Below, piece after piece: positions 25,754-35,192 of a DNA stretch of 64,000 nucleotides (within the stretch, counting starts at the first letter, position 1; each line of letters opens with the position of its first letter). The notes beneath the pieces are model-generated. The model made no database searches and was not told the DNA's origin. It was given only the letters and a program-made list of their open reading frames with translations. The stretch is from positions 342,363 through 406,362 of the forward strand of contig CAYZDJ010000001.1 of the NCBI GenBank assembly GCA_964477265.1, in the 5' to 3' direction. Both the position numbers and the translations under genes were made by a program. The DNA comes from CAIVPM01 sp964477265 (GTDB lineage Bacteria > Bacteroidota > Bacteroidia > Chitinophagales > Chitinophagaceae).

Positions 25754-26569
25754 TTAATAGCTTTCACTCTCATTAGGAAAATCATTACTTTTAACATCTG
25801 CAACATATTGTTTAATGGCAGTATCAATTTGTTGTCCCATATTTAAATACTGGCGTAGAAAACGAGGTTTAAATTCTGTTGTAATACCAAGTATATCGTG
25901 CATTACAAGCACCTGGCCATCACAATCTCCTCCAGCACCAATACCAATAGTTGGAATACTTACACTTGCTGTAACTTCCTTTGCCAAGGCTGCAGGAATT
26001 TTCTCCAACACTACAGCAAAGCAGCCAGCTTGTTCAAGCAACTTAATATCATTTCTTAATTTATCAGCTTCTTCCTCTTCTTTAGCACGAACATTATAAG
26101 TACCAAATTTATAAATGCTTTGAGGCGTTAATCCCAAATGACCCATAACTGGAATACCAGCACTCACAATTTTTTTTACACTATCAATTATCTCTTCTCC
26201 ACCTTCCATTTTAATGCTATGCCCACCAGTTTCTTTCATAATTCTAATGGCACTTGCAAGGGCAATATCACTATTGCTTTGATAAGTTCCAAAAGGCATA
26301 TCAACAACAACAAGGCTTCTGTTAACACCACGTACCACACATTGTGCATGATAAATAATTTGCTCAAGCGTAACAGGCACAGTAGTTTCATAGCCTGCAA
26401 TTACATTGCCTGCACTGTCTCCAACCAATAATACATCAATACCTGCAGCATCAAAAATTTTGGCAAATGAAAAATCGTAAGCAGTAAGCATTGCAATTTT
26501 TTCGCCATTAGCTTTCATTTTAAGCAAGGTATGCGTAGTTACTTTTTTTACTTCTTTATGTATAGACAT
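25754..26569 (-). CDS. panB: 3-methyl-2-oxobutanoate hydroxymethyltransferase
   Basis: First committed step to pantothenate and CoA: adds a hydroxymethyl group from methylene-THF to ketoisovalerate. Family motifs: KIAMLTAYDFSFAKIFD, LVGDSAGNVIAGYETTVPVTL (metal-binding Asp), MPFGTYQ, ESIKME-like SIKMEGG, GHLGLTPQS, LEKIPAALAKEVT and TIGIGAGGDCDGQVLVMHD. 271 aa, complete. 30 nt downstream of the DUF4422 gene, with a heptameric repeat between them. Confidence 0.97.
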   Translation of the reverse strand: MSIHKEVKKVTTHTLLKMKANGEKIAMLTAYDFSFAKIFDAAGIDVLLVGDSAGNVIAGYETTVPVTLEQIIYHAQCVVRGVNRSLVVVDMPFGTYQSNSDIALASAIRIMKETGGHSIKMEGGEEIIDSVKKIVSAGIPVMGHLGLTPQSIYKFGTYNVRAKEEEEADKLRNDIKLLEQAGCFAVVLEKIPAALAKEVTASVSIPTIGIGAGGDCDGQVLVMHDILGITTEFKPRFLRQYLNMGQQIDTAIKQYVADVKSNDFPNESESY

Positions 26570-26578
26570 TTCAAAAAA

Positions 26579-26613
26579 TTATGAATTATAAATGTTGAAT
26601 TATGAATTATTTT
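26579..26613. repeat. heptameric repeat between panB and DUF4422
   Basis: Five units: ATTATGA, ATTATAA, ATGTTGA, ATTATGA, ATTATTT. It provides the TAA stop of the DUF4422 gene. Confidence 0.75.
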
Positions 26614-27397
26614 TTAGTTCAGCAACAGGCAGGTAATAAACTTTTTGTCCAAGCTTTTGATGATGCAACACATAAGCATTCAATAATCGTTCTGCAATAT
26701 TGCCATAAATTCTTGATAAAGCTGGTGTTTCCTGCACTACAAGTGTCTTCTTTATTTCAAATAAAATATTGAATAAAAATGTTAAGTAGCCATTCCAAAA
26801 TTCATTACTAGCAATAAGCATATTGTACCAGCTTGCAGTTAATCCATTCATAAATTCATTTACGCTTTGCATATATTCTGGATACAATTTCTTAACAGCA
26901 TCTTCGGTTAGTTGCCAGGAAATTGTATCGTGATCTTTAATGTACTGTTGCTTAACACTCCATTTTTTCAGCTTAATAAACTTATATTTTTTTGGCAAAA
27001 TGATATAGCCATCGTTTAACTTATTTTCTATAACAGTTTTAAGTTTGGGTGTAAATATTTTATTAAAACTTGCTTCTTCAATTGGATAAAACTGAATTCG
27101 CTTTTTATCAAGAATATTTTTAGGCAAAGTAAAATATCTTCTATAAGAACACAAACCCCAAAACCTTATCTGCTCTGGCTTGTAGTTTTTCCATATATGA
27201 TATAAAACAGTAAGTTCAGAGAAATTTTTATTCCATTCAGAAATATTATCAGCACCATCATCTCCTTCAAAACCCAAATCAAAATCAGCTACTTTTTTAC
27301 CAGCTTGTATTGGTTTTATATAATCAATATTTGGGCAAATGAATGGTTTAAAAAAAACGCAAAAAAGTGTAAAAGAGTTTGAAGTTTCTTGTTGCAT
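26600..27397 (-). CDS. DUF4422 glycosyltransferase-like protein
   Basis: 265 aa. The motif WNKNFSELTVLYHIWKNYKPEQIRFWGLCSYRRYF is typical of DUF4422, a family found in capsule and O-antigen clusters and predicted to be glycosyltransferases. Also FTLFCVFFKPFICP at the start and YGNIAERLLNAYVLHH near the C-terminus ('ER.....Y'). Here it stands outside a polysaccharide cluster, though an MsbA-like exporter lies just upstream. Substrate unknown. Confidence 0.75.
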   Translation of the reverse strand: MQQETSNSFTLFCVFFKPFICPNIDYIKPIQAGKKVADFDLGFEGDDGADNISEWNKNFSELTVLYHIWKNYKPEQIRFWGLCSYRRYFTLPKNILDKKRIQFYPIEEASFNKIFTPKLKTVIENKLNDGYIILPKKYKFIKLKKWSVKQQYIKDHDTISWQLTEDAVKKLYPEYMQSVNEFMNGLTASWYNMLIASNEFWNGYLTFLFNILFEIKKTLVVQETPALSRIYGNIAERLLNAYVLHHQKLGQKVYYLPVAELKNNS

Positions 27398-27410
27398 TAT
27401 TTTTTATTTT

Positions 27411-27550
27411 TTAACCGCAAAGGACACAAAGTTTTTACGCAAAGCAACACAGAGATTTGTAAAAACTATTAACAACTTTGAATTACACTTAATATGCTTT
27501 CAATAAAAAGATTAAAAAAATATTCGTGTAATCTGTGCAATCTGTGGCAA
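27411..27550. repeat. CACAGA-type intergenic repeats
   Basis: AACCGCAAAGGACACAAAG on one side and CGTGTAATCTGTGCAATCTG on the other, in inverted orientation. Confidence 0.5.
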
Positions 27551-27555
27551 TAAAT

Positions 27556-29379
27556 TTATTTTAATTCTTGCATATCTACCAGCTTTCTGTAAATACCATT
27601 GCTTGCAATTAAAGTTTCGTGTGTGCCACGTTCAGCAATTTCGCCTTTGCTTAAAACAATAATTTCATCTGCGTGGCGTATGGTGCTTAGCCTGTGTGCA
27701 ATTACAATTGTAGTTCTGTTTTGCACCATTTTATTAATGGCATCCTGCACCAGCCTTTCACTTTCAGTATCAAGGCTACTTGTTGCTTCATCCAAAATCA
27801 ATATTGGTGCATCTTTCAATACTGCACGTGCAATAGTTAAACGTTGCTTTTCTCCACCACTTAGCTTGTTTCCTCTATCGCCAATGTTTGTATCAAAGCC
27901 TTCATCTTTTTTTACAATATAATTATAGGCATTGGCAACTTGTGCAGCTTCTTCTATTTGTTGCATTGTAGCAGTTGGGTTACCAAATAAAATGTTATTG
28001 GCAATGGTATCGTTAAATAAAATTGGCTCTTGGGTTACAATGCTTATTTTGCCTCTTAAACTCTCCAAAGAATAATCTTTAATATTTATCCCATCAACCA
28101 AAATTTCACCACTTGTTACATCGTGAAAACGAGGAACCAAATCTGCCAGAGTACTTTTTCCAGCACCACTGCTGCCAACAAGTGCAATGGTTTTACCTTT
28201 TTGTATAGTTAAATTTATATTCTTTAAAACAGGAATTTCATTATAGCTAAAACTGATATTCCTTAGCTCAATAGCATTTTTAAAATCAGTAAAGTCAACA
28301 GGATTTTCTTTGTTTACAATAGTGTTGGTTGTGTTTAATATTTCTTCAATTCTAAATAAAGATGCACTTGCTTTTTGCATATTATAAAAAGCTGTGCTTA
28401 ACGTTTTTGCAGGATTAATTATTTGAGAAAAAACTCCAATGTACATTATAAAACCTTCGCCACTTAAACCAAATCCTTTTTGTTCTAAAATGAGTTTACC
28501 ACCAAACCAAAGAATAACACTTAACACCATTACACCAAGCACTTCACTTATTGGGCTTGCAAGGTCACGTCTAAAATTCATTTTATTTTTAACTACAAAA
28601 AGCTCGTCATTAACATCATTAAATTTTTTCTGAATCCTTCTTTCACTTGTAAATGCTTTAATGACACGCATTCCACCTAAGGTTTCTTCTAAAATGCTTA
28701 ATCCCTGAGAAGATTTTTGTGCTGCTTCATTGCCTTGCTTTTTTAAACTTTTTCCAACCCTGCCAATAATAAAACCTGCAATTGGCAACAGTACAAGTAA
28801 CATAGCAGACAATTGCGGACTAATAAAAATCAAAAAACCTAAAAGGATAATTACGTTAATTGGTTCTTTAATCATTCCATCAAGCGTATTGGCAACTCCA
28901 CCTTCAAGCTCCCATGTATCAGTTGTCATTCTACTCATTAAATCGCCTTTACGTTGCTCACTAAAATAGCCAATAGGAAGTGTAAGGATTTTATTATACA
29001 AATCGTTGCGAAGCTGTACCATCATTCCATTTCGCATTGGACTCATAAAATAATAACTCAAATACACAAACAGGTTTTTTAAGAAAATAGCCAATATAAT
29101 AAAGCCACAAACTATTGCTAACGCAACAGATTTTCCATTTGCAATAATTATTTTACTTACATAATAACTAAGTGTGTCGAAGAAAGATTTTGAGCTAAAT
29201 TCTAGAACAGGTTTAATAGTAACTAAATCACTTTGATTGAAAATGATTTTTAAAAATGGAAACAACATTGCAATAGAGAATATACCAAAAATTACAGAAA
29301 ATATAATTGAAATGGTATATAAAACTGCGTTCTTTTTATATGGTTTTAGGTATTTTACTAACCCAAAATATTTTTTCAT
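27556..29379 (-). CDS. MsbA-like ABC exporter (permease-ATPase)
   Basis: 607-aa half-transporter. Six helices in residues 15-330; the ATPase has Walker A LVGSSGAGKST (401-411), Q-loop VTQEPILFND, signature LSGGEKQRLTIARA, Walker B ILILDEATSSLD and the switch IVIAHRLST. It works as a homodimer in the inner membrane, most likely exporting lipid, lipid A-like or polysaccharide substrate, although the sequence alone does not fix this. Neighbouring glycosyltransferase-like genes fit an envelope role. Confidence 0.92.
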   Translation of the reverse strand: MKKYFGLVKYLKPYKKNAVLYTISIIFSVIFGIFSIAMLFPFLKIIFNQSDLVTIKPVLEFSSKSFFDTLSYYVSKIIIANGKSVALAIVCGFIILAIFLKNLFVYLSYYFMSPMRNGMMVQLRNDLYNKILTLPIGYFSEQRKGDLMSRMTTDTWELEGGVANTLDGMIKEPINVIILLGFLIFISPQLSAMLLVLLPIAGFIIGRVGKSLKKQGNEAAQKSSQGLSILEETLGGMRVIKAFTSERRIQKKFNDVNDELFVVKNKMNFRRDLASPISEVLGVMVLSVILWFGGKLILEQKGFGLSGEGFIMYIGVFSQIINPAKTLSTAFYNMQKASASLFRIEEILNTTNTIVNKENPVDFTDFKNAIELRNISFSYNEIPVLKNINLTIQKGKTIALVGSSGAGKSTLADLVPRFHDVTSGEILVDGINIKDYSLESLRGKISIVTQEPILFNDTIANNILFGNPTATMQQIEEAAQVANAYNYIVKKDEGFDTNIGDRGNKLSGGEKQRLTIARAVLKDAPILILDEATSSLDTESERLVQDAINKMVQNRTTIVIAHRLSTIRHADEIIVLSKGEIAERGTHETLIASNGIYRKLVDMQELK

Positions 29380-29479
29380 TTTTCAAATATCAAATAATGT
29401 TTCAATTAAGAAAATGTTTATGTGTAAGAGTGTATAAATTACGTGGTTTAGTGGTAAGGTTTATAAATAAAAAATTTGG

Positions 29480-29746
29480 CTATGTTGGATTAGAAAAGAA
29501 AGTGCAGTAAAAAAAATAGCCAACAAACATTGTGAATGTATTTGCAACAATATATACTATGAATATCCATTTTCTTTTTTTTAAGAGATGGTATAATGAC
29601 AATAATAATAGACAGAGTGGAAAACCAAAAAATAAAAAAGGTTCAATTGTATCAGTCAATAAAGGATGCCTTGTTAAGTTGCTAAAATATTCTGCTACTG
29701 ATACAAATAGCATAATGAAAGTTAAGTATGCCAGTATTTTCTTCAC
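29480..29746 (-). CDS. small membrane protein
   Basis: 88 aa: MKKILAYLTFIMLFVSVAEYF helix, a short loop (NLTRHPLLTDTIE), then helices FLFFGFPLCLLLLSLYHLL and WIFIVYIVANTFTMFVGYFFY. Three predicted membrane spans with a Lys/Arg-rich inner loop (KKRK). No family recognised. Normal codon use and a clean membrane topology suggest a real gene. Confidence 0.55.
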   Translation of the reverse strand: MKKILAYLTFIMLFVSVAEYFSNLTRHPLLTDTIEPFLFFGFPLCLLLLSLYHLLKKRKWIFIVYIVANTFTMFVGYFFYCTFFSNPT

Positions 29747-29781
29747 TAAATAGTAATGTTATTGAAGCTAATAAAATTTAA

Positions 29782-30201
29782 TCACTTTAAAGAATATAAT
29801 GGTCCATCAGGGTGCAGTGGATTATACATTAATTTATTTTCAGTAGGAATTATAACCAAATCCATCAGCTCCATTGGTACTGCACCAATCAAAGGTTCTT
29901 CATTATTTGGCAATACAAACGCGTCAGTAATGCAATCCCTATCCATAAACTTTAACCTTATTGGACCAGCAACATCAAGAGTTCTTTTTGTTCCATCTGC
30001 CAAAGAAATATTTGGTTGCTGCCTTACCCTTAAACCCAATTGCTGCTTAATATTTTCGTTGATTGATAAACGAATAGCACCAGAATCTGCCATTGCATTT
30101 ACCTGCATTTTTCTGATTTTATCTTTGGGTAAATAACCATCTTCACTTAAAGTTTCATCGGCATAATTAATTATTTCAATATCTGCATACACTAAACCCA
30201 T
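29782..30201 (-). CDS. retropepsin-like aspartic protease (clan AA)
   Basis: 139 aa from the ATG at 30201 (MGLVYADIEI); a TTG at 30219 is unlikely. It contains ADSGAIRLSI, the D-S-G active-site motif of single-domain aspartyl proteases, followed by IKQQLGLRV, the DG flap region LADGTKRTLDVAGPIRL and LIGAVPMELMDLVI, which matches the conserved 'LG...L..l.l.id' end of the family. It should act as a dimer. Target unknown; soluble, no signal peptide. Confidence 0.75.
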   Translation of the reverse strand: MGLVYADIEIINYADETLSEDGYLPKDKIRKMQVNAMADSGAIRLSINENIKQQLGLRVRQQPNISLADGTKRTLDVAGPIRLKFMDRDCITDAFVLPNNEEPLIGAVPMELMDLVIIPTENKLMYNPLHPDGPLYSLK

Positions 30202-30380
30202 AGATAAAAATTTGTACAAATATAGTTGGTTTATTTATTGAATATATTGCATTCGTATCGCTAAAACCTTTACATAAAAAAACAAAAACTGCATTTCTTT
30301 TTAACAAGTTTATCAACACATTAAATACTGTTTTTATTTCATTCCAATCACAACTATATCTTCGCGGCAACTTCAATTTT

Positions 30381-31328
30381 ATGAATCCATCTGTAAAGAT
30401 TTTTGCTGGAACAGGCTCTCAACAATTGGCAGAAAAAATAGCACGCAGCTTTGGTGCTAATCTTGGTAAAGTAAATATTCAAAAGTTTAGCGATGGCGAA
30501 ATACAGCCAGTGTTTTTAGAAAGTATAAGGGGCGATTATGTTTTTTTGGTTGCAAGCACACATGCACCTGCCGAAAATTTAATGGAATTACTATTAATGA
30601 TTGATGCTGCAAAGCGTGCCAGTGCTTATAAAATTGTTGCTGTGGTACCTTATTATGGTTATGCACGTCAAGATAGAAAAGACAAACCTCGTGTTGCAAT
30701 TGGCAGCAGGCTTATGGCAACATTAATTGAAGCTGCTGGTGCAAACCGTGTTATTACAATGGACTTGCATGCACCACAAATACAGGCTTTCTTCGACATT
30801 CCTGTTGACCATTTAGATAGCAGTGCTATTTTTATTCCTTTCATTGAAAATTTAAAATTGACCAACCTTTGCTTTGCTGCACCAGATGTAGGAAGTACCA
30901 ACAGGGTAAGGGAACTTGCAAGTTATTTTAATGCACCAATGGTTATTTGCGACAAGCATAGAAAACGTGCCAACGAAATTGCAAGTATGGTTGTAATTGG
31001 TGATGTTGCAGGAAAAGATATTGTGATTATAGATGATATATGCGATACAGGAGGAACACTTGCAAAAAGTGCTGCATTGCTTTTAGAAAAAGGTGCTACA
31101 AGTGTAAGAGCATTTATTACACATCCTGTTTTAAGTGGTAAAGCTTATGAAAATCTGGAGAATAGTGTTTTAAAAGAACTGGTTGTTTGTGATACTATTC
31201 CTTTGAAACAAAAATCAGACAAAATAAGAGTAATATCTGTGGCTGACTTATTTGCTATTGCAATACGAAATGCTGCAGAAAACAAAAGTATTACCAGTTT
31301 ATTTGTACATAGTCAATTGAAAAAATAA
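30381..31328 (+). CDS. prs: ribose-phosphate pyrophosphokinase
   Basis: Makes PRPP from ribose-5-phosphate and ATP for nucleotide, His and Trp synthesis. KIFAGTGSQQLAEKIA start, FSDGEIQPVFLESIRG, VVPYYGYARQDRKDKPR (flexible catalytic loop), MDLHAPQIQAFFDIPVDHL and the PRPP-binding DDICDTGGT are all present. 315 aa, normal length. Monocistronic with a strong bidirectional terminator. Confidence 0.97.
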   Translation: MNPSVKIFAGTGSQQLAEKIARSFGANLGKVNIQKFSDGEIQPVFLESIRGDYVFLVASTHAPAENLMELLLMIDAAKRASAYKIVAVVPYYGYARQDRKDKPRVAIGSRLMATLIEAAGANRVITMDLHAPQIQAFFDIPVDHLDSSAIFIPFIENLKLTNLCFAAPDVGSTNRVRELASYFNAPMVICDKHRKRANEIASMVVIGDVAGKDIVIIDDICDTGGTLAKSAALLLEKGATSVRAFITHPVLSGKAYENLENSVLKELVVCDTIPLKQKSDKIRVISVADLFAIAIRNAAENKSITSLFVHSQLKK

Positions 31329-31333
31329 ACTAT

Positions 31334-31372
31334 AAAAAGAAAGGGAAAGTTTTAAACTTTCCCTTTCTTTTT
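31334..31372. terminator. bidirectional terminator between prs and glyS
   Basis: 19-bp arms AAAAAGAAAGGGAAAGTTT and AAACTTTCCCTTTCTTTTT. Confidence 0.92.
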
Positions 31373-31376
31373 ATTA

Positions 31377-32834
31377 CTAATTAATAGCTTTTAACACAAT
31401 ATTCTTCACTTCATTTATTGTTACTCTTTCCTGTGTCATTGAATCTCTGTAACGTATAGTTACAGTATTGTCTTCTTTAGTTTGATGATCTATTGTTACG
31501 CAAAATGGCGTTCCTATTGCATCTTGCCTTCTATACCTTTTTCCAATGGCATCTTTTTCTTCATAAAAACATTTAAACAAGCCTTTACATTCATTCAATA
31601 AACCTTCTGCAATTTCAGGTAATCCATCTTTTTTTAATAATGGTAAAATGGCAAGTTTGTTAGGTGCAAGCTTAGCAGGAATATTCAATACAACTCTGCT
31701 GTCAGTAGAGCCATCTTCTTTGTTAATTGTTTCTTCATTATAGCTATTGCTTAATACCAAAAGAAACATTCTATCTAAACCAATACTTGTTTCTATTACA
31801 TAAGGAATGTAGTTGCCATAAGCCTTTCCTGTGGCTGGGTCTATGTCATTATCAAAATACTGCTGTTTCTTTTTGCTGTATTCCTGGTGTTGCTTCAAAT
31901 CAAAATCACTACGGCTATGAATGCCTTCAACTTCTTTAAAACCTATTGGAAACTCAAACTCAATATCACAAGCTTCTTTAGCATAATGAGCTAGTTTTAT
32001 ATGGTCGTGATAACGATATTTTTCAGCAGGCAAGCCAAGGCTTAAATGCCATTGCAATCTTTCTTCTTTCCAGTGCTTATACCATTCTCCCTCAGTGCCA
32101 GGGCGAACAAAAAATTGCATTTCCATTTGTTCAAATTCCCTCATTCTAAAGATGAATTGACGAGCCACAATTTCGTTTCTAAATGCCTTGCCAGTTTGTG
32201 CAATACCAAAAGGAATTTTCATACGTGCCGTTTTCTGCACATTCAAAAAGTTTACAAAAATTCCCTGTGCAGTTTCTGGTCTTAAATAAACCATGTTATC
32301 ATCAGGATTATCACTTGCCACTGCACCAAATTCTGTTTTAAACATTAGGTTAAACTGTCTAATGTCTGTCCAGTTGCAAGTGCCACTGATGCTGCATTTC
32401 ATGTTGTTTGTATAAATTAATTCTTTCAGTCCGGCAAAGTCGTCATTAGCCAATAATGCTTCCATTTGTGCAATTATTGTTTCGCCTTTTTCTTTATCTA
32501 AAGTATCAACAAAAGCCTCAATTAAATGATCAACCCTGTAACGCTTTTTGCTGTCCTTGTTATCAATCATTGGATCACTGAAATTATCTACGTGTCCGCT
32601 GGCTTTCCACGTAGTTGGGTGCATAAAAATTGCAGCATCAATACCTACAATATTATCGTGCATCTGTGTCATGCTTTTCCACCAAAAGTCCCTTATGTTT
32701 TTTTTCAACTCACTACCCCATGGACCATAATCATACACAGCACTTAAACCATCATATATCTCACTACTTTGAAAAACAAAACCATATTCTTTTGCGTGGG
32801 CAATTATTGCCTGAAAATTATTCTCTGTTGCCAT
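31377..32834 (-). CDS. glyS: glycine--tRNA ligase, homodimeric class II type
   Basis: 485 aa from the ATG at 32834 (MATENNFQ); a TTG three codons upstream is rejected. GFVFQSSEIYDGLSAVYDYGP (motif near N-terminus), YLRPETAQGIFVNF (motif 2 region), RNEIVARQFIFRMREFEQME, and SIGLDRMFL (motif 3) identify the alpha2 eukaryote/Gram-positive type rather than the alpha2beta2 enzyme. The C-terminal anticodon domain runs from about 380 (LAPNKLAILPLL...VTIDHQTKEDNTVTIRYRDS). Attaches glycine to tRNA-Gly. Confidence 0.97.
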   Translation of the reverse strand: MATENNFQAIIAHAKEYGFVFQSSEIYDGLSAVYDYGPWGSELKKNIRDFWWKSMTQMHDNIVGIDAAIFMHPTTWKASGHVDNFSDPMIDNKDSKKRYRVDHLIEAFVDTLDKEKGETIIAQMEALLANDDFAGLKELIYTNNMKCSISGTCNWTDIRQFNLMFKTEFGAVASDNPDDNMVYLRPETAQGIFVNFLNVQKTARMKIPFGIAQTGKAFRNEIVARQFIFRMREFEQMEMQFFVRPGTEGEWYKHWKEERLQWHLSLGLPAEKYRYHDHIKLAHYAKEACDIEFEFPIGFKEVEGIHSRSDFDLKQHQEYSKKKQQYFDNDIDPATGKAYGNYIPYVIETSIGLDRMFLLVLSNSYNEETINKEDGSTDSRVVLNIPAKLAPNKLAILPLLKKDGLPEIAEGLLNECKGLFKCFYEEKDAIGKRYRRQDAIGTPFCVTIDHQTKEDNTVTIRYRDSMTQERVTINEVKNIVLKAIN

Positions 32835-32911
32835 AGGCTGCAAATATATTGGTTAGGAGTTTTAAGAATTTAGAGGTAAAAAAATTAAACTAAAAAAACT
32901 GTGTAAGATTA

Positions 32912-34018
32912 TTAGCAGCCTTGTATTTCCTTAACTGCTTTTTCAACAATGCTGCCCCAATAAAAATGTTCAAAATAGGTTGCTGGTAAATTAGTATCAG
33001 TTGCAATATTGATAACAGCCTTGGCAAAACCTTGCCAGTTCTCATCTTCAATCACTATCATTTTATTGACAACAATATTTTGTGGAATGCCAATAGCACC
33101 ACTTTGGGTAGTAACAAGGCTAACGTTAAAGCCCAATGCCTCAACAATTTTTGTTTTAATGCCACCACCATCATTTACAGGATTTATAAAAATATCTGTT
33201 GCTAAATAATACTCAACAATATCATCTACAAAGCCTGCATATATTATGTTTTGATATTGCCTTAACTCGTTATAATCATCTGGTAGGCCTTTGCCACACA
33301 CTATTATTTTGTAGTTAAAGTTATTTTTAATTAATAATGGATTGATGTGTTGAAGTATAATATCCAGGGCATTCAGATTGGCTTTATAGTTTAGTGTTCC
33401 ATTAAATAATAAAATTTTATCAGTAGTATCTATTTTGTATTGCTCCCTTATTTTTAACGAAGCTTTTTGCTTTTGTTCAATTGCAGGAATTTGCTGTAAG
33501 TCAAAGCCATAAGTAATTACAGTGCATTTGCCTGCTTGCAATTTAAAATGTTGCAAGGCATATTGCATATCATTTTCATTAATAAAAAAACTATAGTTGG
33601 CTTTATTATGTATCCATTTTTCATAATCCCATAGAATCTTCCACCAACTTTTGTTAAGGCTTTTAAACCTTTCACTTTCTATGTTGTGAGAATGCACAAT
33701 GAGTTTTACCTTACAAAACTTTTGCAGCAAATAGCCAAGCCAGCCATAGTAAGGATGCTCAATAATTAAGTGAGAAATATTGTTTTGCCTTATAATTTTT
33801 TTTATAGTAAAAAAATAAAAAATATTGGCATAGCGTATGGGGCTGTTGCTTAAAATATTTATCACTTTATAGCTTGCCAGTTTAGGATTGTTGGATTGTG
33901 TGGTAACGCAGATAAGGTTTACTTTTTTGCTTAACCATTCATTAAATAGTGCAATACCTTTTTGCCCACCCATTTTGGCTGGCAAAATATTATAACTTAC
34001 AAGGCTTAAAACATTCAT
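32912..34018 (-). CDS. family 4 glycosyltransferase
   Basis: 368 aa from the ATG at 34018 (MNVLSLVSYNILPAKMGGQK); a GTG at 34072 is less likely. GT-B fold: N-terminal domain with GGQKGIALFN and VHSHNIES, C-terminal domain with LLFNGTLNYKANLNALD, IIVCGKGLPDDY and the donor-site motif DGGGIKTKIVEALGFNVSLV. Retaining glycosyltransferase of a surface polysaccharide or glycolipid; sugar unknown. Cytoplasmic, no signal. Divergent from the small membrane gene at 34142. Confidence 0.88.
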   Translation of the reverse strand: MNVLSLVSYNILPAKMGGQKGIALFNEWLSKKVNLICVTTQSNNPKLASYKVINILSNSPIRYANIFYFFTIKKIIRQNNISHLIIEHPYYGWLGYLLQKFCKVKLIVHSHNIESERFKSLNKSWWKILWDYEKWIHNKANYSFFINENDMQYALQHFKLQAGKCTVITYGFDLQQIPAIEQKQKASLKIREQYKIDTTDKILLFNGTLNYKANLNALDIILQHINPLLIKNNFNYKIIVCGKGLPDDYNELRQYQNIIYAGFVDDIVEYYLATDIFINPVNDGGGIKTKIVEALGFNVSLVTTQSGAIGIPQNIVVNKMIVIEDENWQGFAKAVINIATDTNLPATYFEHFYWGSIVEKAVKEIQGC

Positions 34019-34129
34019 ATTAATAATAGGAAAGTAAAAATATGGGTTGAGGTTTATTCGCCACCAATACACTTGTAAATTATTTGCTTTTCAGTTAAAG
34101 TGTCTTTATTGCTGTTAATAATATTCCTA

Positions 34130-34137
34130 TACATTTG
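34130..34137 (+). promoter_or_regulatory. -7 box four bases before a start codon
   Basis: TACATTTG then TTTT then ATG (34142): the same layout as at 11301. Confidence 0.5.
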
Positions 34138-34141
34138 TTTT

Positions 34142-34747
34142 ATGAGACCAGTCAGAACATTTGATTTTATTGTAGTTTTAAAGAAAACATCTAACAAGGC
34201 CATTGATACAGTCAGCTTGCTGATGCTTGCCATTGCTGTTGTATTTTTTTTATACAGCTTTACCATGCAGCTTGCAAACAATGGCTTTAGCCCTGCACTT
34301 GCATTGTTGCTTGTGTGGATTGCAGGTATTGTAGGCTGGGTTTTATTTAGTAATAGCCAAAAGAAAAAAGGCATTGCACCAAGCTATAGGTTTGTATTAA
34401 TGCTTGCAGCCTGGGGCTGGTTTATGCACCACGCTTATTTGCATGCAGTAGCATATATACTTGCAGCAGCGTATTTACTTGCATCGTTATTAGAAAAAAG
34501 CCTTAAAGTGACACCAGAATGGGCTTTTGATGAAAATGAAATTGTATTTAATTCTTTTCCTCAAAAAAAATATGGCTGGAATGAAGTAACTAATGTGGTA
34601 TTGAGGTTTGGTATGCTTACCATTGACTTTAAAAATAATAAAATAATGCAGGGAGAAGTAAATGATGAAGTGCCTTTAGAGGTAGAAAATGATTTTAATG
34701 AGTTTTGTAAAGCACAACTTGATAAAGTTGCGTTAGATAAATTTTAA
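34142..34747 (+). CDS. membrane protein with C-terminal PH-like region
   Basis: 201 aa from the ATG at 34142 (MRPVRTFDFIVVLKK). Helices near 22-45, 52-70 and 85-115 (MLAAWGWFMHHAYLHAVAYILAAAYLLASLL), then a soluble ~75-residue tail (WAFDENEIVFNSFPQKKYGW, LTIDFKNNKIMQGEV) with the strand pattern of bacterial PH-like domains. No known family with certainty. The frame extends to a GTG at 34100, but the promoter position favours 34142. Confidence 0.6.
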   Translation: MRPVRTFDFIVVLKKTSNKAIDTVSLLMLAIAVVFFLYSFTMQLANNGFSPALALLLVWIAGIVGWVLFSNSQKKKGIAPSYRFVLMLAAWGWFMHHAYLHAVAYILAAAYLLASLLEKSLKVTPEWAFDENEIVFNSFPQKKYGWNEVTNVVLRFGMLTIDFKNNKIMQGEVNDEVPLEVENDFNEFCKAQLDKVALDKF

Positions 34748-34793
34748 CTTTATTTTTTTATTTTGATAAATGAATTAATTTGAAAACTGCACT

Positions 34794-34801
34794 TACTTTT
34801 G
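34794..34801 (+). promoter_or_regulatory. -7 box four bases before a GTG start
   Basis: TACTTTTG then CTTT then GTG (34806). Confidence 0.5.
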
Positions 34802-34805
34802 CTTT

Positions 34806-35192
34806 GTGAGAAAAATAGTGGCAACCATATTACTCTTTTCTTTTTTAATGGCTAACACGCCATTGAAAGAGTTATTGAAATTGCCATTACTTATTGAACA
34901 TTACACCAAACACAAAGCAGAAAATAAATCTATTGGTTTTATAGATTTTTTAAAGATGCACTACTTTAATGGCGACCCAAAAGATGCAGATTATGATGAG
35001 GATATGAAGCTGCCTTTTAAAACCATTAGTAACGATTTTGCAACCATTGTTTTCAGTACCCCAAATACTGTGAGCATTGATGTTCCCAAACAAATATTCA
35101 TTCAAACTTCTCAACCAAAATTCGGGCATCAAACACTAAATTTTTCTTCTGCCAACCTTAATTCTATTTGGCAACCTCCACGATTTTGTTAA
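34806..35192 (+). CDS. small secreted protein, C-terminal PPxxC
   Basis: 128 aa starting with GTG (RKIVATILLFSFLMANTP is a complete signal peptide, and no ATG lies before it). Mature part begins LKELLKLPLLIEHYTKHK and ends IWQPPRFC. It shares plan with the 121-aa protein at 59655 (signal, short helix 'LP.L...', His, beta segment, C-terminal PP-x-x-Cys). It sits 118 nt before a heavy-metal efflux operon, so a role as a small metal-related periplasmic factor is possible but unproven. Confidence 0.6.
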   Translation: MRKIVATILLFSFLMANTPLKELLKLPLLIEHYTKHKAENKSIGFIDFLKMHYFNGDPKDADYDEDMKLPFKTISNDFATIVFSTPNTVSIDVPKQIFIQTSQPKFGHQTLNFSSANLNSIWQPPRFC

